Source: Rhodoflexus caldus (GTDB lineage Bacteria; Bacteroidota; Bacteroidia; Cytophagales; Thermoflexibacteraceae). From it: DNA of 64,000 bases. A model generated the notes under the pieces. The model had not been told where the DNA came from. It saw nothing but the letters and a program-made list of their open reading frames with translations, and ran no database searches. Below are positions 24,689 through 33,577 of the stretch, in pieces (the stretch's first letter is position 1; each line of letters starts with the position of its first letter). Location of the stretch: the NCBI RefSeq assembly GCF_021206925.1, contig NZ_JAJPRF010000018.1, forward strand, positions 1-64,000. Direction: 5' to 3'. The position numbers and the translations under genes were made by a program.

Positions 24689-25606
24689 ATGAAACGTTTG
24701 ATTTTCGGCACACTTATTCTCACAGGCTTGCCACTACTTACCCAATGTCAATCGCCCGATATGCAGAAACCTCGCGAACAATTTGACTTACAGGGACACC
24801 GCGGCGCGCGCGGGCTTGTGCCTGAAAATACGATTCCGTCTATGCTCAAAGCATTAGACTACGGCGTCAATACGCTTGAATTGGACGTAGTTATCAGCAA
24901 AGACAAAAAAGTGGTGGTTTCGCATGAGCCCTTCCTGAACCATAAAATTTGCAAAAACGCACAAGGGGAAACCATTAAAGAATCGGAAGAGAAAAACTAC
25001 AACCTCTACCAAATGACTTATGACAGCATTGCCCGTTGCGACTGTGGCAGCATGGGCAACCCGGGCTATCCCGAACAGCAAAAAATGGCTGCGTTCAAGC
25101 CTCTCCTCTCCGATTTGATAGATGCTACGGAAAAATATGCCCGCGAAAAAGGACTGCCCGCACCGCGCTATAACATAGAAACCAAAATAGAACCCGAAAG
25201 TGATAACATCTACCATCCTGAACCACAGGAGTTTATGGAATTGGTTTATCGGGTTGTCAAAGAAAAAGGCATTGCAGAACGCACCTGCATACAGTCGTTT
25301 GACGTGCGCACTTTGCAGGTACTGAAAAAAATGGACGATAAAATTACCATTGCATTGCTGGTTGCCAAAAATCCGTTCTATGAAAACGCTATCAAAGAAT
25401 TGGGCTTTAAACCTGATGTTTACAGCCCCTATCACCTGCTGGTAACATCGTCGCTGATTGAATACGGCCAAAAAGAGGGCATCAAGATTATTCCGTGGAC
25501 TGTCAATGATTTTGACACCATGAAAAAACTGGCGCAAATGGGCGTAGATGGCATCATCACCGACTATCCTGACCGCGCACAGGGATTGTTTGAACCAAAG
25601 AAATAA
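24689..25606 (+). CDS. Glycerophosphodiester phosphodiesterase, lipoprotein
   Basis: A 305-residue GDPD-family enzyme. A lipoprotein signal peptide ends in LLTQC (Cys near residue 19), placing it in the envelope. The TIM-barrel active site is complete: GHRGARGLVPENT, then TLELDVV with the metal-binding Glu and Asp, and VVSHEP with the second His. Later motifs (IETKIEP, QSFDVRTL, PWTVND, GIITDYP) are typical. It cleaves glycerophosphodiesters to glycerol-3-phosphate and an alcohol, recycling lipid headgroups. It is divergent from the rhodopsin gene and ends 7 bases before the convergent TPR gene. Confidence 0.93.
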   Translation: MKRLIFGTLILTGLPLLTQCQSPDMQKPREQFDLQGHRGARGLVPENTIPSMLKALDYGVNTLELDVVISKDKKVVVSHEPFLNHKICKNAQGETIKESEEKNYNLYQMTYDSIARCDCGSMGNPGYPEQQKMAAFKPLLSDLIDATEKYAREKGLPAPRYNIETKIEPESDNIYHPEPQEFMELVYRVVKEKGIAERTCIQSFDVRTLQVLKKMDDKITIALLVAKNPFYENAIKELGFKPDVYSPYHLLVTSSLIEYGQKEGIKIIPWTVNDFDTMKKLAQMGVDGIITDYPDRAQGLFEPKK

Positions 25607-25613
25607 ACCTTTG

Positions 25614-27089
25614 CTAACGCGGCAGTCCTTTCAAAGCAGCTTTTGCCTTGCGGTCAATGCTTGCCTTGTAAGGATGCTGCCGATAATCCAAAGCCCGATT
25701 GAAATAATAGCGGGCTTTTTTTGTATCCTTTCTGTAATCGCGATGAATGATACCTGCCTGCAAGGCTGCATTCGGCAGAAAATACCATGCTGCCCCTCCG
25801 GCCTCTGCAAGGCATTGTTCATAGTGCAAAAGGGCTTCGGTCAAATGATTCAATCGGTGCACATTGCGTGCCTTGCGGTAGTGCCACTCGCAGCGACTGC
25901 CTTTATCAAGTGCCTGTATATCAATTTGTTGAATGATATGCATAGAGCGCTCAAAGTAGCCGCCATCTGTCAGCAAACGGGCTTGTATCAGCCGCCTGTC
26001 GGGGAGTGGCCGCTGTGCCGCAAAATAGGCAGCATTTTTATCCGCTTCGGTTTGTGTGCGACCTGTGGCGGCAATTTTGCTCAATGCTGCTATCGCCTCC
26101 GCATCGCGGTTTAGCAAAAAATAGCACCAAAAGCGTTTCAACTGCGCATCTTTGAGCAAATCCATTCCCCGATGCTTTTTTTCAAATAAATCCAGCCATT
26201 CAAGTGCCTCCCGATAATTTCCGCTATTAAGTAAGGCCGTCGCCTTCTCCCAACAAAGCAGCGAAGGTGCATCGGCAGGCAAATCGGACAGGAGTTGCAG
26301 TGCCTTTTCGCTGTTACCGGCCTTGCGAAACGCCGCAGCAACAATCCATTTGCCATGAGTTACATCGGCCAAGGTATTTGCTCCTGCTTCATCGCCCAAT
26401 TGTGTTTTTAGCCATATTTGCCACAATCGTGCCTCAGCGGCATATGCCGAATTACCCGCCGCAACTTCCAATAGCATCCGAAAACCTTTGGATACATCGC
26501 CCGAAAGCCCCCAAAGCGACAACAGCCACTCATACTGCGCAGGCACAGCCCCAAAAAGCACTTGCAAAACACCCAGCGACTTCTTGTTGCCCTCAAAATC
26601 GGGATATAACCGGCTGTTGGTTTCCAATAATTGAAAGGCTTTGCGGATATTCCATGCCGCCGTCAGCGGTTCATCAAAAACAGCCTGTGCCAAAGCCCAC
26701 TGCAAACGGATTTCGGCTTGCAAAAACAGGTAAAAAGGCGATTTTTTATGACTTTGCTCAATTAGCAGCAATCGTTGCTCACGCAAGTAAAACTTATTGA
26801 TATACAATTGCTTATCCTGATTGCCAATCATTTCCAATACATCTGCCCAATTCTCCAAATACGGGCGAACCAGATTATTCTCCGGTATCGGCTCAATGGC
26901 AACCCGTGCCGATGAAAATCGGAGGTTCAACAAATGGCTATAGGCCTCCCGCTCGGCATCTCCGAAATGAAAATAAGCAGCAGCAGAAGGGCTCTTCGGA
27001 CGGGAAATAGCTGATAATGATGCTGATAAGCAAAAAAATAAAAGTATTGCTTGAATACTTCGTACAAAAAGATGTACCTTTAACCTCAT
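25614..27089 (-). CDS. TPR-type envelope protein
   Basis: A 491-residue protein from the ATG at 27089 (MRLKVHLF), which places a hydrophobic signal sequence (AILLFFCLSASLSA) at the correct distance. The frame is open further back to 27440, but that part overlies the MerR gene and looks non-coding. Residues after about 40 are helical pairs rich in Ala, Leu and Trp, consistent with tetratricopeptide repeats; the last, YYFNRALDYRQHPYK, is the clearest. No enzyme motif is present. It probably scaffolds protein complexes in the periplasm, but this rests on repeat type alone. It is divergent from the MerR-type gene, with 36 bases between starts. Confidence 0.8.
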   Translation of the reverse strand: MRLKVHLFVRSIQAILLFFCLSASLSAISRPKSPSAAAYFHFGDAEREAYSHLLNLRFSSARVAIEPIPENNLVRPYLENWADVLEMIGNQDKQLYINKFYLREQRLLLIEQSHKKSPFYLFLQAEIRLQWALAQAVFDEPLTAAWNIRKAFQLLETNSRLYPDFEGNKKSLGVLQVLFGAVPAQYEWLLSLWGLSGDVSKGFRMLLEVAAGNSAYAAEARLWQIWLKTQLGDEAGANTLADVTHGKWIVAAAFRKAGNSEKALQLLSDLPADAPSLLCWEKATALLNSGNYREALEWLDLFEKKHRGMDLLKDAQLKRFWCYFLLNRDAEAIAALSKIAATGRTQTEADKNAAYFAAQRPLPDRRLIQARLLTDGGYFERSMHIIQQIDIQALDKGSRCEWHYRKARNVHRLNHLTEALLHYEQCLAEAGGAAWYFLPNAALQAGIIHRDYRKDTKKARYYFNRALDYRQHPYKASIDRKAKAALKGLPR

Positions 27090-27125
27090 ATTGAGCAACT
27101 TACCCGCAAAAACTGTGCTTTCCCT

Positions 27126-27482
27126 ATGAAACATAAATCGGATGAAATAGAAAAGCGGTATTACAGCATTGGTGAAGTGGCACAAATGTTTGGTGTTGCC
27201 CCTTCCAAAATCCGCTTTTGGGAAACACAGTTTGACAGTATCAAACCTCGCAAAACGCGCAACGGTATCCGCCAATATACCAAAACCGAAATTGAGAACA
27301 TCCAAAAGATTTATCATTTGGTAACAGTAGAAGGCTACACGCTGCAAGGAGCCAAAGATGCACTGCAAAATAACAAGCCCACATCTGCCGGCATAGCCCC
27401 TGTAACGCAAATTGCCGACCTCATCCGCGAATTGCAGCAAGTGCGCGACTTCCTTTCAGCTTTGAAAGAACGCCTCAATTGA
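27126..27482 (+). CDS. MerR-family transcriptional regulator
   Basis: A 118-residue protein with an N-terminal winged helix-turn-helix of the MerR type: YYSIGEVAQMFGVAPSKIRF, then WETQF and a wing with RNGIRQYT. A short helical C-terminus would form the dimer. There is no Cys-rich effector pocket, so it is not an obvious metal sensor. Such short MerR proteins are widespread in Bacteroidota and often precede housekeeping genes. It ends 29 bases before the metG start. Its divergent neighbour (the TPR gene) is a candidate target, along with itself. Confidence 0.88.
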   Translation: MKHKSDEIEKRYYSIGEVAQMFGVAPSKIRFWETQFDSIKPRKTRNGIRQYTKTEIENIQKIYHLVTVEGYTLQGAKDALQNNKPTSAGIAPVTQIADLIRELQQVRDFLSALKERLN

Positions 27483-27511
27483 GTTCTTTTGCACGTATTT
27501 TTTTCCTGAAC

Positions 27512-29545
27512 ATGACTCAATTTAAACGACATACCGTTACTGCCGCTTTGCCTTATGCAAACGGCCCTTTGCATATTGGCCACATTGCGGGCGCTTACCT
27601 GCCCGCAGATACCTACGTGCGCTATCTGCGCCTGAACCGCGAAGATGTAGTGTTTGTATGCGGGAGCGATGAATACGGAGCAGCCATTACCATCCGTGCT
27701 AAAAAAGAAGGCATCACTCCGCGCCAAATCATTGATAAGTACCATTCCATCAACAAAAACGCATTTGAGCGATTCGGTATCAGCTTTGACATTTATCATC
27801 GCACATCCGAACCCATCCACACGGAAACTTCACAGGCTTTTTTCCTGAAACTGCATGAACAAGGCCTGTTTGAGGTACAGGAAAGCGAGCAGTACTACGA
27901 CGAGAAGGCACAGCAGTTTTTGGCCGACCGCTACATTATGGGTACTTGCCCGAAATGCGACAACCCCAAAGCCTATGGCGACCAGTGCGAAAAATGCGGC
28001 AGCAGCCTCAGCCCCTTAGAGTTGAAAAATCCTATTTCTACGCTGACAGGCACAACACCCGTGCTGCGCAATACCAAACACTGGTACTTGCCCATGCACC
28101 AATTTGAACCATGGCTGCGCGAGTGGATTGTTAATGAAAAACAAAACCAATGGAAGCCCAATGTTTACGGGCAGTGCAAATCGTGGATAGAACAGGGCTT
28201 ACAATCCCGTTCCATGACACGCGACTTAGACTGGGGCGTACCCGTTCCCCTGCCCGAAGCTGCGGGCAAGGTGCTTTATGTGTGGTTAGATGCCCCCATC
28301 GGTTACATCTCCGCCACCAAAGAATGGGCAAAAAACAACGGGAAAAATTGGGAAGACTACTGGAAAAGCCCCGATACCAAGCTGGTACATTTTATCGGCA
28401 AAGACAATATTGTTTTCCATTGCATCATCTTCCCGATTTTGCTGAAAGCACACGGCGAATTTATTCTGCCTACCGATGTACCCGCCAACGAATTCCTGAA
28501 TCTGGAAGGCGACAAAATCAGCACCTCGCGCAACTGGGCTGTCTGGCTGGATGAATACATGGACAGCTTCCCTGACCGCACCGACGAACTGCGCTACGTG
28601 CTTACATCCATCAGCCCCGAAAACGGCGACAGCGAATTTACATGGCGTGATTATCAGGCACGCGTAAACAACGAGTTAGTGGCAGTGCTCGGCAACTTTG
28701 TCAATCGCGTGTGGGTGCTGATGCACAAATATTTTGAGGGAAAACTGCAAGGCAGCGGCACCATTGACTTTACCGATGAAACCCTCCGCCAAGCAACGGT
28801 TGAAACTTACGATGTTTTACAAAAAAGCCTCAGCAGCTACAAATTTAAAAACGGCTTAAATGCGGTGATGGATTTGGCACGTGCCGGCAATAAATACCTC
28901 ACCGACGGCGAACCATGGAAAAAATTTGGCAGCGAGCCCCAAAAAACGGCCGAAATCCTCAACAACTGCGTGGTACTGACGGCACATTTGGCCGTTTGTA
29001 TGCAGCCTTATTTACCGACAACAGCCGCCAAACTGTTCCGGTTGTTGCAAATGCCGCAAACTACCTACTGCTGGGATGAACCGCTTGTTCTGCAAGCAGG
29101 CCATCAGTTGGCACAGCCACAGTTGCTGTTCCAAAAAATTGAAGATGCGGAAATAGATCAACAAATTCAGAAATTGGAGAAAACCAAACTGACACAATCA
29201 CCGGCCGCACCTTTGAAGGAACAAATCACCTACGAGGACTTTACCAAACTTGATATCCGCGTAGCAACCGTGCTTGCTTGCGAAAAAGTACCCAAAGCAA
29301 AAAAACTATTGCAACTGACCTTAGACACCGGCATAGACCAACGCACGGTAATCAGCGGCATTGCCGAATATTTTGAGCCCGAGTCGCTGGTCGGCAAACA
29401 AGTACTGCTGTTGGCCAACCTCGCACCTCGCGAAATGCGCGGCATCGTTAGCGAAGGAATGATTCTCAGCGCACAAGACCGCGACGGCAGATTAGTACTC
29501 GTAGGCCCCAATGATACGGTTATCAGCGGTTCACAGGTAAGCTAA
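27512..29545 (+). CDS. metG: Methionyl-tRNA synthetase
   Basis: A 677-residue class I synthetase that charges tRNA-Met in the cytoplasm. The HIGH signature is at residues 21-24, a Cys4 zinc knuckle at Cys146, Cys149, Cys159 and Cys162, and the KMSKS loop appears as KISTS at 335-339. The anticodon-binding helical domain follows. The C-terminal 105 or so residues are the EMAPII/OB-fold tRNA-binding domain (FTKLDIRVATVLACEKVPKAKK), typical of the dimeric long form. The ATG at 27512 is chosen because MTQFKRHTVTAALPYANGP begins the known domain; an upstream frame extension to 27479 overlaps the regulator stop. Confidence 0.97.
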   Translation: MTQFKRHTVTAALPYANGPLHIGHIAGAYLPADTYVRYLRLNREDVVFVCGSDEYGAAITIRAKKEGITPRQIIDKYHSINKNAFERFGISFDIYHRTSEPIHTETSQAFFLKLHEQGLFEVQESEQYYDEKAQQFLADRYIMGTCPKCDNPKAYGDQCEKCGSSLSPLELKNPISTLTGTTPVLRNTKHWYLPMHQFEPWLREWIVNEKQNQWKPNVYGQCKSWIEQGLQSRSMTRDLDWGVPVPLPEAAGKVLYVWLDAPIGYISATKEWAKNNGKNWEDYWKSPDTKLVHFIGKDNIVFHCIIFPILLKAHGEFILPTDVPANEFLNLEGDKISTSRNWAVWLDEYMDSFPDRTDELRYVLTSISPENGDSEFTWRDYQARVNNELVAVLGNFVNRVWVLMHKYFEGKLQGSGTIDFTDETLRQATVETYDVLQKSLSSYKFKNGLNAVMDLARAGNKYLTDGEPWKKFGSEPQKTAEILNNCVVLTAHLAVCMQPYLPTTAAKLFRLLQMPQTTYCWDEPLVLQAGHQLAQPQLLFQKIEDAEIDQQIQKLEKTKLTQSPAAPLKEQITYEDFTKLDIRVATVLACEKVPKAKKLLQLTLDTGIDQRTVISGIAEYFEPESLVGKQVLLLANLAPREMRGIVSEGMILSAQDRDGRLVLVGPNDTVISGSQVS

Positions 29546-29672
29546 CACATTGATAGTCAGAACCTCAAAAAAAAATTAAAACTTTTTAAGAATTAAGGGT
29601 TACCTTTTGCCTGCTTTCGGTATTAAGCACCAGAATTTGAAACTTTTCAAAACCCAAAAAAATTTAAGTACA

Positions 29673-29861
29673 ATGAAAGCTCTGAAATTATTCATTCTGG
29701 TATCTGTATTTGGTTTCTTCGCTGCTTGCGGTGGTGCTAAAACTGAAGAAACTTCAACTACTGACTCTACTGCTGTAGAAGCTCCTGCTGAAGCTCCTGC
29801 TCCTGCTGCTGACTCTACTGCTGCTCCTGCTGACTCTACTGCTGCTCCTGCTGCTCAGTAA
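29673..29861 (+). CDS. Small Ala/Pro/Thr-rich lipoprotein
   Basis: A 62-residue precursor with a clear lipoprotein signal (KLFILVSVFGFFAACGG). The mature part is only low complexity, repeats of Ala-Pro-Ala-Asp-Ser-Thr. Codons are nearly all GCT, CCT, ACT and TCT, unlike the surrounding genes, as in highly expressed Bacteroidota genes. An upstream in-frame ATG at 29607 would put 22 residues ahead of the signal and is unlikely. It has its own strong terminator. Such tiny flexible lipoproteins may be abundant envelope spacers; the function is unknown. Confidence 0.8.
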   Translation: MKALKLFILVSVFGFFAACGGAKTEETSTTDSTAVEAPAEAPAPAADSTAAPADSTAAPAAQ

Positions 29862-29897
29862 TCCGCATTGACAACAACTCAAACCTATTAAAACTTG

Positions 29898-29929
29898 CCT
29901 GTTCGCTTTTTTGGCGGACAGGTTTTTTT
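29898..29929 (+). terminator. Rho-independent terminator
   Basis: A 9-bp stem (29898-29906 with 29914-29922, one G-T pair), a 7-base loop and a run of seven T. It ends the small-lipoprotein transcript. Confidence 0.9.
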
Positions 29930-29946
29930 ATTCAAAAAACATTACC

Positions 29947-29954
29947 TATCTTTG
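29947..29954 (+). promoter_or_regulatory. Possible -7 promoter element (TATCTTTG) for the helicase gene
   Basis: An exact match to TAnnTTTG. Transcription would start near 29960, about 170 bases before the helicase ATG, leaving a long 5' leader. No ORF of note lies in the leader. Confidence 0.5.
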
Positions 29955-30133
29955 CGCCGTCAAAATCGTTCCTTTATTTGATAATGTTTCGCGCTTTGCT
30001 TGTTTGCAATGGTTCATCCATGTTTCCACCAAACATCCCTTTATCCGAATATTCGTGTGTCGGCAAAGCCTATGATATTATCTCTAAGGCGGGGTTTTGT
30101 TTGAACTAATTTTTGGAAATTATTAACCATTTC

Positions 30134-31849
30134 ATGGAACAAGTAACATTTGATTCTCTTCCGCTGTCAAGCGGAACCTTGCAAGCTATTGCCGATATGG
30201 GCTTCACGCTTGCCACTCCCATTCAATCACAAGCTATCCCTCTTGCCATACAAGGACTTGACGTGCTCGGACAAGCTCAAACCGGCACAGGCAAAACAGC
30301 AGCCTTCGGCATTCCGATTGTAGAAGCAATTGACTCCAACAGCCGCGAAACACAGGCTTTGGTGCTGTGCCCTACCCGCGAACTGGCCGCACAAATTGCC
30401 GAAGAAATCAAGAAAATTGCCAAGTACGAACCCAATCTGAACGTTGTGGCCATCTATGGCGGCGACAGTTACGAGCGGCAACTGCGCGAGTTGAAGCGCG
30501 GCGCACAGGTGGTTATCGGTACGCCCGGTCGCGTGATAGACCATTTGGAAAGGGGCACGCTGAAAACCGATGCCATTCGCATTGCCGTTTTGGATGAAGC
30601 CGACGAGATGCTTAACATGGGCTTCTTGGAAGACATGGAAAAAATCCTCGGCGGCCTGCCCGAAGACAGGCAAACCATGCTGTTTTCGGCAACTATGCCC
30701 AAGCCCATTCTGGAACTGACCAAAAAGTTTCTCCATGAGCCTGCACACGTAAAAATTGAACGCACTACGCTGACCGCCTCTTCCATTGCTCAGTACTATT
30801 TTACCGTAAAAAGCAATCAGAAGGTGGAACTGATGGCGAGACTCATTGAAAAATACGATGTCAAGTTGGCCATTACATTCTGTAACACCAAGCGCATGGT
30901 AGATGAGTTAGTGGCAGAACTGCACGTAAAAGGCGTTCAGGCAGAGGGGCTGCACGGCGATATGAGCCAAAGCCAGCGCACCAGCGTTATGTCGCGATTC
31001 CGTAACGGCATTACGCACATTTTGGTGGCTACCGACGTGGCTGCCCGCGGTATTGACGTAAACGATGTGGATGCCGTATTCAACTACGACATTCCTAACG
31101 ATATTGAGCAATACGTACACCGAATCGGCCGTACAGGTCGTGCCGGCAAAACAGGAATTTCTTTCAGTTTTATCACACCCCGCGAATTGGGCAAACTGCG
31201 TGAAATTGAGCGATTTACCAAGTCGCGTGTAGAAAAAGGCGAAATTCCGATGCCGCAGGAAATTGTACAATTGCGTCGCGAACGCTTTGCAGGAAAAGTA
31301 AAAGCGGCAGTAGCCGAAGGCGGTTTAGAAAACTTTTCAGCACTTATCAACCAATTAGTGGCAGAAGGTTATTCGGCAGAAGACCTCGCGGCAGCACTTG
31401 CAAAAATGGCAGCCGGCGAAATCAACCGTCCGTTTGGCGAATTGGATATTATTACCGACCGTTCTTCGCAACAAGCATCCCGATTTGGAAGAGGGGACGG
31501 TTTCAGCGACAATAGCCGCCGCGATGGACGTGGTAACGGCAGAAGCGAACGCGGCAGCAGCTACGGTCGCCGTGAGGAAAGTAGTCGCGGAGGCTATCAG
31601 CGCGCCGGCAATGATAAAATGATTCGCTTGTTTGTTGGCTTAGGACGCAATGAAAAAATCAGCAAAGGCGATATTTTGGGCGCTATTGCCAACGAAACAG
31701 GCATCAACGGAAAAAATATTGGCAGCATTGAAGTTTTTGATAAGTTTTCGTTTGTAGAAATTCGCGAACAAGACGTACAAATGGTTATGCGAGTTATGGG
31801 CAAACGCAAAATCAAAGGCAAATACCCCAATATGGAAATTGCCGATTAA
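30134..31849 (+). CDS. DEAD-box RNA helicase with DbpA-type RNA-binding domain
   Basis: A 571-residue helicase from the ATG at 30134. It has a Q motif (TPIQSQAIP), Walker A AQTGTGKT at 48-55, the DEAD box at 154-157, SAT in LFSATMP, and the C-terminal helicase motifs (VATDVAARGIDV, HRIGRTGRAGK). A Gly/Arg/Ser-rich linker (about 440-500) leads to a C-terminal DbpA RNA-binding domain (MIRLFVGLGRNEKISKGDILGAI). It unwinds structured RNA in the cytoplasm, probably in ribosome assembly or cold adaptation. The C-terminal domain is shared by DbpA and DeaD/CsdA. The long 5' leader fits cold-regulated relatives. Confidence 0.95.
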   Translation: MEQVTFDSLPLSSGTLQAIADMGFTLATPIQSQAIPLAIQGLDVLGQAQTGTGKTAAFGIPIVEAIDSNSRETQALVLCPTRELAAQIAEEIKKIAKYEPNLNVVAIYGGDSYERQLRELKRGAQVVIGTPGRVIDHLERGTLKTDAIRIAVLDEADEMLNMGFLEDMEKILGGLPEDRQTMLFSATMPKPILELTKKFLHEPAHVKIERTTLTASSIAQYYFTVKSNQKVELMARLIEKYDVKLAITFCNTKRMVDELVAELHVKGVQAEGLHGDMSQSQRTSVMSRFRNGITHILVATDVAARGIDVNDVDAVFNYDIPNDIEQYVHRIGRTGRAGKTGISFSFITPRELGKLREIERFTKSRVEKGEIPMPQEIVQLRRERFAGKVKAAVAEGGLENFSALINQLVAEGYSAEDLAAALAKMAAGEINRPFGELDIITDRSSQQASRFGRGDGFSDNSRRDGRGNGRSERGSSYGRREESSRGGYQRAGNDKMIRLFVGLGRNEKISKGDILGAIANETGINGKNIGSIEVFDKFSFVEIREQDVQMVMRVMGKRKIKGKYPNMEIAD

Positions 31850-31867
31850 TTTGCCCTGCACCTCAAA

Positions 31868-31906
31868 ACAAAGCTATCTGTCAATACGGGTAGCTTTGTT
31901 TTTTTT
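31868..31906 (+). terminator. Rho-independent terminator
   Basis: A 9-bp perfect stem (31868-31876 with 31891-31899) ends in a run of eight T, just after the helicase stop. Confidence 0.85.
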
Positions 31907-31992
31907 ATGCAAAATCACCATTGGCGGGAGATGAAAACTGCACATAAGCTACGAAAAACCAACAAGTTCCCCGACATGCGAAAGCATAAATG

Positions 31993-32084
31993 ATTTGCCA
32001 AAAATGTTTGTGTAAATCATTGAAAAACAATCATTTAAATCCAACTATACTCCAATACGCGTCAGTTTTTTGTATATATCGGCC
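31993..32084. repeat. Intergenic repeat family, copy B
   Basis: About 92 bp similar to copy A at 19740-19832 (shared TTTGC-AAAATG, GTAA, CATTGAAAAACAA and TTTAAA stretches, ending ATATCGGCC). The hairpin arms here have decayed, but CGTCAG-TTTT is still visible. Confidence 0.6.
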
Positions 32085-32146
32085 TTAGCGACAAACCACA
32101 CTGCTAAAACAAAGGGCTGCCTCGCAAGAGCAAGCAATTTACACCG

Positions 32147-32154
32147 TAAATTTG
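32147..32154 (+). promoter_or_regulatory. Possible -7 promoter element (TAAATTTG) for queE
   Basis: An exact TAnnTTTG match ending 4 bases before the queE ATG at 32159. The expected start site falls on or beside the ATG, so the mRNA could be leaderless. No -33 element is obvious. Confidence 0.4.
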
Positions 32155-32158
32155 CGGT

Positions 32159-32773
32159 ATGGAATCAACGCAACAAGAGATGCTGCCTGTAATGGAAGCA
32201 TTCTATACAATACAAGGGGAAGGCCATTGGCAAGGACATGCGGCTTATTTTATTCGTTTGGGAGGCTGCGATGTAGGCTGTGTGTGGTGCGATGTGAAAG
32301 AATCGTGGGATGTGAATGCACACCCCCGAATTGCCGTTGCCGATATTGTCGCACAGGCTTTGCAGCACCCTGCCCGTATAGCAGTCATTACAGGCGGCGA
32401 ACCGCTGATGCACAACCTGAACAGCCTGACAAGCACACTCAAAGCCGCCGGATTCCGCACGCACATTGAAACATCGGGTGCGCACCCTTTTTCGGGAATA
32501 TGGGACTGGGTTTGTTTTTCACCCAAAAAATTTATGGCACCCAAGCCTGAAATTTATGCCCACGCCAACGAACTGAAAGTGGTTGTTTACAACAAAAGCG
32601 ATTTTGACTTTGCCGAAAAGTTTGCGGCTGTTGTTCCTGCCGACTGCCGACTATTGCTACAACCCGAGTGGGACAAATCGGCACAAATGATGCCGCTGAT
32701 TGTGGACTATGTAAAAGCACATCCGCAATGGCAAGTTTCGCTGCAAACACATAAATTCATGGCGATTCCGTAG
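32159..32773 (+). CDS. queE: 7-carboxy-7-deazaguanine synthase
   Basis: A 204-residue radical-SAM enzyme of queuosine/7-deazaguanine biosynthesis. It ring-contracts 6-carboxytetrahydropterin to 7-carboxy-7-deazaguanine. The cluster-binding Cys37, Cys41 and Cys44 occur in GGCDVGCVWCD. Early residues FYTIQGEG and the ITGGEPLMH strand complete the family pattern. Length is normal for the short QueE form. None of queC, queD or queF lies nearby, so the pathway is scattered. A possible leaderless promoter sits just before the ATG. The next gene starts 9 bases after the stop. Confidence 0.93.
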   Translation: MESTQQEMLPVMEAFYTIQGEGHWQGHAAYFIRLGGCDVGCVWCDVKESWDVNAHPRIAVADIVAQALQHPARIAVITGGEPLMHNLNSLTSTLKAAGFRTHIETSGAHPFSGIWDWVCFSPKKFMAPKPEIYAHANELKVVVYNKSDFDFAEKFAAVVPADCRLLLQPEWDKSAQMMPLIVDYVKAHPQWQVSLQTHKFMAIP

Positions 32774-32782
32774 TTTTTGACG

Positions 32783-33577
32783 ATGCGCAAAAAAGATTTA
32801 CAAGCGCTGCTGGATGAGCAGGCCGCCCGTTACAACCGCCCTGAATTTATTGCCGATGACCCGATTCAACTGCCGCATCGCTTTGCGCAATTGCAGGACA
32901 AAGAAATAGTGGGCTTGTTTGCAGCTGTACTGGCATGGGGACAGCGCCAAACCATCATCCGCAGTACAGAAAAAATTATCGCGCTGATGGGCGGCGAACC
33001 TTATCGCTTCGTTTTACACCACCAACCTGACGACCTGATTCCGCTGCAAGACTTTGTGCATCGCACATTCAACGGCACCGATTTGCTGTATTTCATCCAC
33101 TTTCTGCGGTGGTACTACGAGCGCAACGAAAGTTTGGAAACAGCCTTCAGCAATGGCATCAACCCGCGCGATTTGACCGTAGAAAACGGTTTGATTCACT
33201 TTCACCGCCTGTTTTTCAGCTTGGAAGATGCCCCTGTACGCACCCGCAAGCACATTGCCACACCCGAGCGAAAATCGGCGTGCAAACGGCTGAATATGTT
33301 CCTTCGGTGGATGGTGCGCCGCGATGATGCAGGGGTGGATTTTGGCTGCTGGCACCGAATCAGTCCTGCACAATTGGTTTGCCCGTTAGATGTTCACGTG
33401 GAACGTGTCGCGCATAGGTTAGGGCTGCTCAAACGCACCCAAAGCGACTGGCAGGCTGCATTAGAACTCACGGCCAATTTGCGCAAGTTCAATAATCACG
33501 ACCCCGTGCGCTACGATTTTGCCCTGTTCGGGCTGGGGCTGGCAGACAAGGGCTACCAACTCTCTACCGGTGTTTAA
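32783..33577 (+). CDS. TIGR02757-family protein (DUF2400)
   Basis: A 264-residue protein from the ATG at 32783; a TTG two codons earlier is also in frame. It matches the DUF2400/TIGR02757 family of Bacteroidota by its opening (DEQAARYNRPEFIADDPIQLPHRF), the AAVLAWGQR strand-helix and the CPLDVHVERVAHRLGL segment. The fold resembles helix-hairpin-helix DNA glycosylases in outline, but no activity is established. It follows queE by 9 bases, probably in the same transcript. Its last 14 bases overlap the end of the convergent kinase gene. Confidence 0.85.
   Translation: MRKKDLQALLDEQAARYNRPEFIADDPIQLPHRFAQLQDKEIVGLFAAVLAWGQRQTIIRSTEKIIALMGGEPYRFVLHHQPDDLIPLQDFVHRTFNGTDLLYFIHFLRWYYERNESLETAFSNGINPRDLTVENGLIHFHRLFFSLEDAPVRTRKHIATPERKSACKRLNMFLRWMVRRDDAGVDFGCWHRISPAQLVCPLDVHVERVAHRLGLLKRTQSDWQAALELTANLRKFNNHDPVRYDFALFGLGLADKGYQLSTGV

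Larger units (their letters stand above)
31850..32158. other. Intergenic region between helicase and queE, 309 bp
   Basis: It contains a terminator (31868-31906), one copy of the intergenic repeat family (31993-32084) and the presumed queE promoter. No reading frame here looks coding. Confidence 0.6.

Noticed and set aside
24854-25537. A 227-residue minus-strand open frame opposite the GDPD gene
   Set aside because: The GDPD frame has an intact active site; this one is Phe-rich and lacks any motif.
27090-27440. Extended N-terminus of the TPR-type gene
   Set aside because: This part overlaps the MerR gene on the other strand and has no signal features, whereas the ATG at 27089 gives a proper signal peptide.
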